Of a stretch of DNA of 64,000 nt, positions 45,122 through 53,307 are shown one piece after another. Positions within the stretch are counted from its first letter, which is position 1, and every line of letters begins with the position of its first letter. The notes below the pieces were generated by a model. That model was given only the letters and a program-made list of their open reading frames with translations. It had not been told where the DNA came from and did no database searches. This stretch comes from JAIVGV01 sp032229975. GTDB lineage: Bacteria > Acidobacteriota > Blastocatellia > Pyrinomonadales > Pyrinomonadaceae. The position numbers and the translations under genes were made by a program. The stretch spans positions 16,422 to 80,421 of the forward strand of contig JAVXVG010000003.1 of NCBI GenBank assembly GCA_032229975.1, given 5' to 3'.

Positions 45122-45127
45122 CGGCCC

Positions 45128-47014
45128 TTAATCAATGAACCTCTCGAACCACAACTCAAGCATGAGCAGCGTCCAGAGTCGATGCGAATGATCGCGCGCG
45201 CCCGACGTGTGCTCTTCGACGAGGCGGCGTACAACTTCGGGCTTGAAGCGGTTGCGACGCAGATGTTTTTCCGAGAGCAAGGTCTCGCGCAGGAAGGGCT
45301 GCATCGCGCCGCGAAACCAATGGCCGATGGGCACGCCGAAGCCCTGCTTGCGCCGCTCCAGATTTTCCGCAGGCAAAAGTTTACGCAGAACTTTCTTGAG
45401 TAAATATTTCGTTGTGCGCCCGCGCAGCTTTAATGATTCAGGCAACGACGCGGCAAACTCTATGACGTGGTGATCGAGAAACGGCGAGCGCGCTTCCAGA
45501 GAGTTCGCCATGCTTGCGATATCAACCTTGACGAGCAGATCGTTTGGCAGGTACGTCATCGTGTCTGCGAGCAGCGACGCATCGACAACGCCTGCGCCGT
45601 TGGCGCGCGCGAACCACGGCGCGACGAAGTCTGCCGCGCGATGTGGTCGCATCCGCTCGCGAAACTCGGTCGTGTAGAGATCATCTTTCGCGTCCGTGTC
45701 GAAGACGCTCACCCAGCGCAAGTATCGCTCGACCGAGGGAAGCGACGCCGCGCTCGCGAAACGCTTCATGTCGCGAAAGCGACTGCGATGCGTCTCCGAA
45801 GTCGGGAGCAGATTGATCGCCTGCCGGATGAAGCCTTCGCGCAAAGGCGCGGGCACGCGTCGGTAGGCCTCCGCGAGTCGCATCGCGGCGTAACGCTCAT
45901 AGCCCGCGAAGCATTCGTCGCCGCCGTCGCCGTTGAGGGCCACCGTGACGTGGCGGCGCGTCTCGCGCGAGACGTAGTAGGTCGGGATCGCCGAAGAGTC
46001 CGCGTAGGGCTCGCCGTAGTGCTCGACGAGCGTGGGCAGAACTTCCATCGCGTCGGGCCGGACGATGAACTCGTGATGATCCGCGCCGATATGCTCGGCG
46101 ACGCGGCGCGCGTGATGCAACTCCGAGAAGTCTTGTTCTTCAAAACCGATGGAGAAGGTCTTGACGGGATCAGACGACTCCTGACTCATCAGCGCGACGA
46201 CCGCGCTCGAATCGACGCCGCCGGAGAGGAACGCGCCGAGCGGCACTTCCGACATCAAGCGCACGCGCACGGCGTCGCGCAAAACTTCGATGGCCCGCTC
46301 GCCTGCTTCTTCCTCGCTCCACTTCTCTTTGCGATTGAAGTCGGGCTCCCAGTAACGCTCGATCTCGATCTCACCGTCGCGCGTGTAGCGCAGCGTGTGG
46401 CCGGGCTCTAACTTTCTGATCGCGCGATAGGCGGTCAAGGGCGCGGGCACGCACATGAAGGTGAGATAGTGATGGAGGGCCGTCTCATCAACGTCGCGGC
46501 TCACGTCCGGGTGCGCGAGCAGCGCGCTGAACTCTGAGCCGAAGACGAGTTGGCCCGTTCGCGTCAGCGAATAGAGCAGAGGCTTTTTGCCGACGCGGTC
46601 GCGCGCGAGTAGCAACTCTTCTTTACGCTCGTCCCAGATGGCGAAGGCGAACATCCCGCGCAGATGTTTCGCGCAGTCCGCGCCGTATTGCTCGTAGGCA
46701 TGAACGATCGCCTCCGTGTCGGAGTCGGTGTGAAACCTGTGACCGAGCTTTTCGAGTTGCGCGCGCAAGAGACGGTAGTTGTAGATTTCGCCGTTGAAGA
46801 CGATCCATGCCGTGCCGTCCTCGTTCGAGATCGGCTGCTGCCCGTGCGCGAGATCGATGATGGCGAGGCGGCGCATTCCGAGACCGACCGCGCCCTTGAT
46901 GTAGAAGCCGTCGTCGTCCGGCCCACGATGACGGATCGCCTCGCACATCGAGGCGAGCACGCTCTCGTCAACCTGTTGTCCGCCTCGGCGGACGATGCCT
47001 GCGATGCCGCACAT
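45128..47014 (-). CDS. Asparagine synthase-type glutamine amidotransferase (copy 4)
   Basis: 628 residues beginning MCGIAGIVRRGG, with the N-terminal Cys nucleophile. RHRGPDDDG, FNGEIYNYRLLR, FAFAIWDERKEE and LSGGVDSSAVVALMSQ are intact, as is NGDGGDECFAGYERY. It lies one base after the GT-C-like gene stop at 47016, so it is translated with it. In sequence it is closer to copy 3 than to copy 2. Amidating a uronate of the glycan is the inferred role. Confidence 0.88.
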   Translation of the reverse strand: MCGIAGIVRRGGQQVDESVLASMCEAIRHRGPDDDGFYIKGAVGLGMRRLAIIDLAHGQQPISNEDGTAWIVFNGEIYNYRLLRAQLEKLGHRFHTDSDTEAIVHAYEQYGADCAKHLRGMFAFAIWDERKEELLLARDRVGKKPLLYSLTRTGQLVFGSEFSALLAHPDVSRDVDETALHHYLTFMCVPAPLTAYRAIRKLEPGHTLRYTRDGEIEIERYWEPDFNRKEKWSEEEAGERAIEVLRDAVRVRLMSEVPLGAFLSGGVDSSAVVALMSQESSDPVKTFSIGFEEQDFSELHHARRVAEHIGADHHEFIVRPDAMEVLPTLVEHYGEPYADSSAIPTYYVSRETRRHVTVALNGDGGDECFAGYERYAAMRLAEAYRRVPAPLREGFIRQAINLLPTSETHRSRFRDMKRFASAASLPSVERYLRWVSVFDTDAKDDLYTTEFRERMRPHRAADFVAPWFARANGAGVVDASLLADTMTYLPNDLLVKVDIASMANSLEARSPFLDHHVIEFAASLPESLKLRGRTTKYLLKKVLRKLLPAENLERRKQGFGVPIGHWFRGAMQPFLRETLLSEKHLRRNRFKPEVVRRLVEEHTSGARDHSHRLWTLLMLELWFERFID

Positions 47015-47015
47015 A

Positions 47016-48422
47016 TTAAAAGCCGATCTTCTCCGAGAGACTGTCGGCGATGGTCTCCCACTCTTGGGCCTGCTTGCGTCGCGCCGCGCCCCTGAGGGCC
47101 GCCTGTTGCATCTTCAACTTCTCCACTCCCACCTTGCGCTTCCCATCCTCGCGCCGCTCGCGCAACAACTCGTAGCCGACCGAGACGAAGATGAAATAGA
47201 AGATGAGGAGTTGCGAGCGTTGACGATACGCCGTCCCGATGTTGCCTTGAAAGACCGAGTAGGCGAGCGTCAACATCAACGTGAAGATCAAGATCGGCAG
47301 CGACTGCCGCATCCGGTGTTTGAGTGTGAACCACAGGCCCGCGCACAGCATCGGGAACGATGCCCACCAGACTATCATCTCCGGCAAAGTGATCGATTGG
47401 CGCAACGAAGCCAACTGCCACGGGAAGGGCGCGAATAGTAGATAGATCACGCCAAGCGGGATACTCGAAAGCGCGCCGGAGGTCGTCGATACGTCAACGT
47501 CTTTGCCAAAGCCGGAGTTGGCTGACGTGGCGAGGTCGGCGCGACTGCGCTGCACCTCTTCGAGAGTGTCGTAGCGATCCATCACCGCTCCGGCATTTCG
47601 CAAGACGCCCAGATAAGTCATCGCCAATCCGAGCGCCGCGACGATGATGACTTGGCGCGCGAGGCTCTGTGCCGACATGGCCTTCATGCCGATCAGAAAC
47701 GCTCCGCCCACCGCCGCGATCATCATGTAGAAGACGTAGAAGCGCAGGCTGACGATGCCGACCAGAGCGGCGATGAGCATCAACAGATATTTGACCTTGA
47801 GCTTCTCATCGAGCCGGAGGGCCGCCATCACCGCCAGCGCGAGCATGAAGACCATAGGGCCATCCTTGAGCCCCTGCGACGACCAGAGCACGAGCGACGG
47901 ATAGAAAGCCACGAAGAGCGCACTGACACGCGCCACACGCAGGTTGCCGAAGATGCGATGCGCGCACACGTAGATGACCGGCGCAGTCGCCGCGCCGAGC
48001 ACTGCGTTGGCAAACTGCACCGCCAGCATATTCTGTCCGGCGATGTAGTAGATCATCGCCACGAAGTATGCCATGCCCCAGCCCACATCTAATTGCGCGC
48101 GCCCGGCGAGCACCAACGGCACTCCCGTGCGCCACGACTGCAACACGAGCGCGCCGAGGAAATCGTAGGTGTATGCGTCGCCGCCGAAGAAGGCCTGCAG
48201 GTGAAGGGCGAAGATGATCGTCCCGATAGCCACCCGCACGATCAGCCCGCCGACGAAGATGTGCAACAGGAAACGCCTGTCCTCGCCCGCGCGTGAGACG
48301 AGATAGCCCGCGCCGAGACCGAGCACACCGACGACGACGAGCGCACCCGCCGCATCTCTGGGCGCGACGAGCGTGACGCCGACGACCAGCGACAGAGCCA
48401 CTGCGGTGAGTAGAGCCTTCAT
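47016..48422 (-). CDS. Polytopic membrane protein, GT-C-like polymerase/transferase (paralogue A)
   Basis: 468 residues, about ten hydrophobic helices. The first large loop has FFGGDAYTYDFLGALVLQSW, an acidic loop fitting a GT-C fold. LWSSQGLKDGPMVFMLALAV and SGFGKDVDVSTTSGALSS are highly conserved with the protein at 49478-51124. Membrane segments end near residue 425 and a basic tail follows. The copies share near-identical DNA in patches. Likely a glycan-chain transferase or polymerase at the periplasmic face; not assigned to a named family. Confidence 0.65.
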   Translation of the reverse strand: MKALLTAVALSLVVGVTLVAPRDAAGALVVVGVLGLGAGYLVSRAGEDRRFLLHIFVGGLIVRVAIGTIIFALHLQAFFGGDAYTYDFLGALVLQSWRTGVPLVLAGRAQLDVGWGMAYFVAMIYYIAGQNMLAVQFANAVLGAATAPVIYVCAHRIFGNLRVARVSALFVAFYPSLVLWSSQGLKDGPMVFMLALAVMAALRLDEKLKVKYLLMLIAALVGIVSLRFYVFYMMIAAVGGAFLIGMKAMSAQSLARQVIIVAALGLAMTYLGVLRNAGAVMDRYDTLEEVQRSRADLATSANSGFGKDVDVSTTSGALSSIPLGVIYLLFAPFPWQLASLRQSITLPEMIVWWASFPMLCAGLWFTLKHRMRQSLPILIFTLMLTLAYSVFQGNIGTAYRQRSQLLIFYFIFVSVGYELLRERREDGKRKVGVEKLKMQQAALRGAARRKQAQEWETIADSLSEKIGF

Positions 48423-48596
48423 GCTTGAGCCTGATCGGGTGAGCCGATTCTACGCCCCCGAAGATAACCGCAAACGTGCCGAAGTCCAACTAGTAAACCC
48501 GAGACGTTAAAGTCCGACGAAGTCCGGCTGCTGAAGTGAACTACTGGCAGCGATCCGCCGCGCGTCCCCGGTCGCTTGCGCTCCCTGACGCGCGTC

Positions 48597-49418
48597 TCAG
48601 TGATTTCCGTTCTCACGTGCGGCGCGCGAGTTATAGACGCGCAGCGTATGCTGTTTGAATATCTCGTCGCGGATGGCGGGCCAGCATCGCTCGAAGTCTT
48701 CTTCGGTCGCCGCCGGGTGCGTCATCAGGGCGGCGCGCACCGCCGTGCGCAAGTCGCCGAGAGCCTCCAGTTTCGCTGGCTCTGCGGCGGCGTAAGCGCG
48801 CGTGCCCGTCCGGCCCTGCGGCGACTCGTCGATCCGGCCCTGACGCGCCAGCGCGCCCGCCACCTGAGCCGCATACTCGCGCTCGTCCTTCATCGAGTGC
48901 GCGGGCGGACGCGGGAATCGCTGCTCGGGGCGCGGCTCAAACTCCGGCTCGCGCCGCATCGCGCGACGCGTCCCCGTCCGACGCAGGTACACGCCGAAGA
49001 GGGCCGCCGGAACGGGCGCGGCGAGCAGCACGAGCGCGAGCCAGACAGGCACGTGCGCCGGAGTGGCGAAGATGAGTAGGGCCATCAACGCGACCGACAA
49101 GAGTCCCACGGGTAGTGCGCGCGTCATCTCCTCAGAACCGGCGGCGCGCGCTGTCACGTAGCCGCCGAGCGCGACGAAGAGCAATGAAGGCGCGGCGACG
49201 AAGAGCAGTAAAGTCCACGATCCGATCAGTCGCTCGACGACGAGCGCGATCTCCTGTTGCGTCGCGTGACTGCCAGCCTGCCTGTTAGCGACGAGCCCTG
49301 CGACGACGACCCCGACGACGATGCACGCCGCCACACCGCCCAAGCCGACGAGGGGGCCCGCTACGGCTTTGAGCACGCCGCCCCGCACACGATGATTTCC
49401 GTACTCCAACTCACTCAT
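48597..49418 (-). CDS. Four-helix membrane protein of unknown function with shared C-terminal tail domain
   Basis: 273 residues. Four hydrophobic helices (about 17-42, 68-90, 100-117, 122-145) are followed by a basic linker and a soluble tail. The last 50 residues, with ATEEDFERCWPAIRDEIFKQ, match the C-terminus of the protein at 49478-51124 (ATEADFERLWPHIRDEIFTQ). The ATG has GAGGTGA about 8 nt upstream. I do not recognise the family. Its place between the two GT-C paralogues and the shared tail suggest a common complex. Confidence 0.7.
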   Translation of the reverse strand: MSELEYGNHRVRGGVLKAVAGPLVGLGGVAACIVVGVVVAGLVANRQAGSHATQQEIALVVERLIGSWTLLLFVAAPSLLFVALGGYVTARAAGSEEMTRALPVGLLSVALMALLIFATPAHVPVWLALVLLAAPVPAALFGVYLRRTGTRRAMRREPEFEPRPEQRFPRPPAHSMKDEREYAAQVAGALARQGRIDESPQGRTGTRAYAAAEPAKLEALGDLRTAVRAALMTHPAATEEDFERCWPAIRDEIFKQHTLRVYNSRAARENGNH

Positions 49419-49477
49419 GCAACTTCACCTCTTACTCCCGAAACCCCTCGCTCGAATGAACGACATTGCTTCCTCGC

Positions 49478-51124
49478 TCACGACGGGCCGTCGCCGCCCG
49501 CGCTCATCGCATATGCTTCCGACTCCGGCAGCGAGAGCGCGAAGTGTGGAGACCAGCGCGCGAGCGCGTGGAAGGCGTTCTGCGTAAATATCTCATCGCG
49601 GATGTGGGGCCACAACCTCTCGAAGTCGGCCTCGGTCGCGCCCTCACAACTCAGGAAGTCTGCGCGCACCGCCGCGTACATCTCCTGTTTAGCGCGCATC
49701 CGCTCGTGGAAAACGCTCGTGTCCGTGGCGCGAAACATGAGCGGCTGCGGCGGCACGACGACGACACCCGCACCGCCACCATCGTAGTACGGCACGGTTG
49801 CAGTCGCGCGCGCCGCAGCCGCCTGCAACTGCCTCTTGTCCTCGCGTCGCTCGCTCATCAACTCGTAGCCAACCGAGACGAAGATGAAATAGAAGATGAG
49901 GAGCTGCGAGCGTTGACGATATGCCGTCCCGACGTTGCCTTGAAAGACCGAGTAGGCGAGCGTCAACATCAACGTGAAGATCAGGATCGGCAGCGCACGT
50001 CGCATCCGGTGTTTGAGTGTGAACCACAGGCCCGCACACAAGAGCGGAAAGCTCCCCCACCAGACGACCATCTCCGGCAAAGTGATCACCTGTCGCAGGC
50101 TCGCGAGTTGCCACGGGAAGGGCGCGAACAACAGGTAGAGCATCCCGACGGGGATCGCGGTCAGCGCGCTGGAGGTCGTCGATACGTCAACGTCCTTGCC
50201 GAAGCCCGACTTGGCAGACGTGGCGAGATCGATGCGACTGCGCTGCACCGCTTCGAGGTTGCCGTAGAGTTCAAACTGCTGGCTCGCCGAGCCCAGCACG
50301 CCGAACTGGATCAACAGCAGCGCGACGATCACGAGCGCGGCGAACCGGCGCACGTATCCCATCAGCGACGGCGAATATGCGCCGACGACGAACGATGCGC
50401 CCACCGCCGCGACCATCATGTAGAAGACGTAGAAGCGCAGGCTGAGGATGGCGAGCAGCGCGGCGACGAGCACCAAGAGATACTTGACGTTGAAACGCTC
50501 GTCGAGCCTGAGCGTCGCCAGCATCGAGACGGCGAGCAGCAGCACGATGGGCCCGTCCTTGAGTCCCTGCGACGACCAGAGGATCAGCGAGGGGAAGAAG
50601 GCGACGAACAGGGCCGAGTTGCGCGCCACGCGCGGGCTGCCGAAGATTTGCCGCGCGCACAGGTAGATGATCGGCGCGGTCGCTGCTCCGGCCACCGCGT
50701 TGACGAACTGCACCGCCAGCATGTTCTGCCCGACGACGTAGTAGATCACGGCGTTGACGTAGATCATGCCGGAGTTGCGACCGAGGAATGGCCCGAGCAC
50801 GCTCTGGTAGATGTTGTAAGGCATCTCGCCCTGCCACATCTTCACGGTCAGCAAGCCGAGATAGTCGTAGGTGAAGGCGTCGCCGCCGAAGAACGATTGG
50901 AGGTCGAAGTAATAGATGAGCGTCCCGAAGAAGACCCTCGTGAGCAGCGCGCCGACGAAGACGCGCAGGAGAAAATCGCGACTCTCTTCCATGCGGCTGA
51001 TGAGCAGCAGCGCGGGCACGGCGCAGACCGCCAGCACAGCCACGGCGGGCCCGCCGAAGCCGGGGATGAGTGCGATGATGACGACCGCGAGCGCAAGAGA
51101 AGCTGCGGCGAGTAGAGCGTTCAT
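49478..51124 (-). CDS. Polytopic membrane protein, GT-C-like polymerase/transferase (paralogue B, with extra tail domain)
   Basis: 548 residues; residues about 1-435 parallel the protein at 47016-48422 (FFGGDAFTYDYLG; LWSSQGLKDGPIVLLL; SGFGKDVDVSTTSSALTAIP). An extra 110-residue tail carries the ATEADFERLWPHIRDEIF motif also found in the neighbouring protein at 48597-49418. Parts of the two paralogous genes are nearly identical in DNA (about 47190-47350 against 49880-50045) while others have diverged. An acidic first loop suggests a GT-C fold. Polymerase or transferase role inferred only. Confidence 0.65.
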   Translation of the reverse strand: MNALLAAASLALAVVIIALIPGFGGPAVAVLAVCAVPALLLISRMEESRDFLLRVFVGALLTRVFFGTLIYYFDLQSFFGGDAFTYDYLGLLTVKMWQGEMPYNIYQSVLGPFLGRNSGMIYVNAVIYYVVGQNMLAVQFVNAVAGAATAPIIYLCARQIFGSPRVARNSALFVAFFPSLILWSSQGLKDGPIVLLLAVSMLATLRLDERFNVKYLLVLVAALLAILSLRFYVFYMMVAAVGASFVVGAYSPSLMGYVRRFAALVIVALLLIQFGVLGSASQQFELYGNLEAVQRSRIDLATSAKSGFGKDVDVSTTSSALTAIPVGMLYLLFAPFPWQLASLRQVITLPEMVVWWGSFPLLCAGLWFTLKHRMRRALPILIFTLMLTLAYSVFQGNVGTAYRQRSQLLIFYFIFVSVGYELMSERREDKRQLQAAAARATATVPYYDGGGAGVVVVPPQPLMFRATDTSVFHERMRAKQEMYAAVRADFLSCEGATEADFERLWPHIRDEIFTQNAFHALARWSPHFALSLPESEAYAMSAGGDGPS

Positions 51125-51230
51125 GAATGTTTACGATTAGTTGATTTCAGATCGTTCGGGCAGGCGCGGGGCACTGCTTCGTGCGAGCGCGAATGCTTGT
51201 CTAGCAGGTCGCTTGCTGCGGCGGCTGCGC

Positions 51231-52091
51231 TCACACGTCGTCGGGCAGATCGGCTCGCGTCCTGTGTTCGATGAGGAACTGCGCGTCCTCGCCGAGCGGC
51301 TTGACGGGTCGGGCGGGCACGCCCGCGATGAGTTGATTCTCGCCCTCGATCCTTCCCGTCACGACCGAGCCGATACCGACGATGCAACGTGATGGTATCA
51401 CGCCGCCCGGTGCGACGCGAATCTCCGATCCGATGTAGCTCAACTCGCCGATCGAGACAGGACGCGTGCGTTGCCGGTTATGCGTCCACAAGCTGGAGTT
51501 GCGCCCGCCGAGGATCGTGCGCCGCCCGATCTCGACTCTGTCCGTGAAGTCTATTTTGTGCCCGGCCGTGACGACCGAGCCCGCGCCGAGTGTAAAGCGC
51601 GGATCGATTTCGTTGACCACTTCCGGATCGGGGATCGAGTTGATCTCGTTCATGCGTATGATCTCCGAGTAGCGGCCCAAGCTGATCTCGTCGCCGCCGC
51701 GCAGCACGTTCAAGTGGCCCACGCGCGCATGATCCCCGATGAACAAACGCCCCACCCCGATCACGACGTTCAAGTGCCCGATCACCACATCGTCCTCGAT
51801 GAGACATTCGCGCGCGTCTAAGAGCGTCAACCCGATCCGCACGCGCTGGCCGATGCGATAGCCGAAGAACCAGCGATAGCACGAACGCTTGAGAACGGAA
51901 GGTAGCAGCGCGACGAGAGCCAACGCCGCCAGCCGCGCGCGCGAAGTTCGACGACGCGGCGACGCGACAACGCGTCGATCACTCGCACCGACGACTCCGC
52001 GCTCAACCGACGCATCGACATCACGATCAGACAGCTTTGCGTCGCTGTCTGCGACGATTCGGTCGTCAGTCGCTATGCGTTGCTCCTCCAT
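51231..52091 (-). CDS. Left-handed beta-helix (hexapeptide) acyltransferase
   Basis: 286 residues. After a 50-residue low-complexity leader and a short hydrophobic segment, imperfect hexapeptide repeats run from about residue 80 to 260 (IGHLNVVIGVGRLFIGDHAR; RVEIGRRTILGG; IGSEIRVAPGGVIPS), ending with VIAGVP-like LIAGVPARPVKPL. These trimeric enzymes move acetyl or other acyl groups from CoA to sugars. HNRQRTRPVSIGE may hold the catalytic His. Likely acetylates the repeat unit in the cytoplasm. Confidence 0.85.
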   Translation of the reverse strand: MEEQRIATDDRIVADSDAKLSDRDVDASVERGVVGASDRRVVASPRRRTSRARLAALALVALLPSVLKRSCYRWFFGYRIGQRVRIGLTLLDARECLIEDDVVIGHLNVVIGVGRLFIGDHARVGHLNVLRGGDEISLGRYSEIIRMNEINSIPDPEVVNEIDPRFTLGAGSVVTAGHKIDFTDRVEIGRRTILGGRNSSLWTHNRQRTRPVSIGELSYIGSEIRVAPGGVIPSRCIVGIGSVVTGRIEGENQLIAGVPARPVKPLGEDAQFLIEHRTRADLPDDV

Positions 52092-52121
52092 TCCCTCTTC
52101 TCTCCGCGTTGCTGGGCCTCT

Positions 52122-53237
52122 TCAAACTCCCAACGCCTCTTCGAGCGAGCGCGCCAGCTTGTCAGCCTGCGCGGGCACGGTGTAGTGCGCAAGTGCGTGC
52201 GCGCGGCCCGCATCGCCCATGCGTCGGCGCAAAGTTGCGTCCGCGATGAGCCGCGCGAGCGACGTGCGCCATTCGTCCGCGTTCGTCGCGAGAAAGTGCG
52301 TCGCGTTCGGCTCGCCGATCTCTGCGGTCGCGCCGAAGGGCGTGGCGACGAAGGGCACGCCGACCGCCATGTACTGGATCGACTTGAAGCCGGACTTCCC
52401 CGTCGCCCACTCGCTCGGCACGACAGGGTAGAGCCCCACGTCGAACGACTGAAAGTCAGCGATCTCCCGATCCAGACTCCACGCCAGATTTTCAACCTCG
52501 ACGCCCTCGACTCGCACGTCGTCGCGCCCCGCGCCGACGATCTTCAACTTGAACTCGTGCGTGCGCGCAAGCTCCGTCAGCACGGGAAAGATCGATTCAA
52601 GATATTGAAACGTCGAGTGCGTCCCGATCCAACCGACGACCGGCCGTCTCCCTTCCGTCAAACTCGCCGCATCGTCATCTTCATCATTCTCATCACGCAA
52701 GGGACGAAAGCGATCCGTATCGACGACCGTCGGGATGTGAACGGCCCGCGCGCCCTTCGCTTCGACGTACTCGCAGATGGCGCGACTGCCGCACGTGACG
52801 ACGCGCGACCAGCGAATCAGATCGTCGGTCTTGCGAAACCACTTCAGCGCGCTGCCCAGTCGCCCGTAAGTCGGGCTCGTGTACGCGATGTAAGTCGCAT
52901 CATCGAGATCGAGCACGAGCGGGCGGCCCTTCAGTCGCGTCGCGAGAAATTCCACGACAGGGGGCCCAAACATCATCGCCTCGCGCTGCACGAGCACCAC
53001 GTCCGCGCGCCGCGCCGCCGCCACGTCCGCGAAGCGCGCGAGCGACGAGCCCAACAGGCCCGCGACGTTGCGAGGCAACTCTCCGCGCCGGTAGAGCGAC
53101 GCGAAGAGGCGCGAGTCAAGGAACGATCTCACTTCAAGATCGATCCCGCGCTCCGCAAGCGGCACGACGTATTGTACAAGACGATACCGGGTCGCCGCCG
53201 CTTCAACCGGATACGATGCGAGACCGAGAACTTTCAT
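52122..53237 (-). CDS. GT4-family glycosyltransferase
   Basis: 371 residues. MKVLGLASYPVEAAATRYRL, VLVQREAMMFGPPVVE, DLDDATYIAY and PVVGWIGTHSTFQYLESIFP show a GT-B fold. The donor site reads GYPVVPSEW-like (GLYPVVPSEWATGKSGFKSI) then QYMAVGVPFVAT, where the usual E is replaced by K/Q residues, a variant common in this subfamily. The ATG follows the micro-repeat hairpin directly and has no clear ribosome-binding site. Confidence 0.83.
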   Translation of the reverse strand: MKVLGLASYPVEAAATRYRLVQYVVPLAERGIDLEVRSFLDSRLFASLYRRGELPRNVAGLLGSSLARFADVAAARRADVVLVQREAMMFGPPVVEFLATRLKGRPLVLDLDDATYIAYTSPTYGRLGSALKWFRKTDDLIRWSRVVTCGSRAICEYVEAKGARAVHIPTVVDTDRFRPLRDENDEDDDAASLTEGRRPVVGWIGTHSTFQYLESIFPVLTELARTHEFKLKIVGAGRDDVRVEGVEVENLAWSLDREIADFQSFDVGLYPVVPSEWATGKSGFKSIQYMAVGVPFVATPFGATAEIGEPNATHFLATNADEWRTSLARLIADATLRRRMGDAGRAHALAHYTVPAQADKLARSLEEALGV

Positions 53238-53307
53238 AAGCAGTCAGCACTCAGCACTCAGCAAGACAGCCTTTCGTGTTTGGCTGACTGCTGATTGCTG
53301 ACTGCTT
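53238..53307. repeat. 12-bp perfect inverted repeat of TCAGCA/TGCTGA words
   Basis: AAGCAGTCAGCA (53238-53249) and TGCTGACTGCTT (53296-53307) are exact complements. Between them CTCAGCACTCAGCA and GGCTGACTGCTGATT extend the same words. It fills the gap from the stop of the upstream GT4 gene to the ATG of the next, so the transcript has a hairpin exactly where a ribosome-binding site should be. Confidence 0.75.

Noticed and set aside
34812..53307. Junction repeats as a CRISPR array or transposon ends
   Set aside because: Repeats are short, of different words, not regularly spaced, with no cas genes, transposase or target-site duplication visible.
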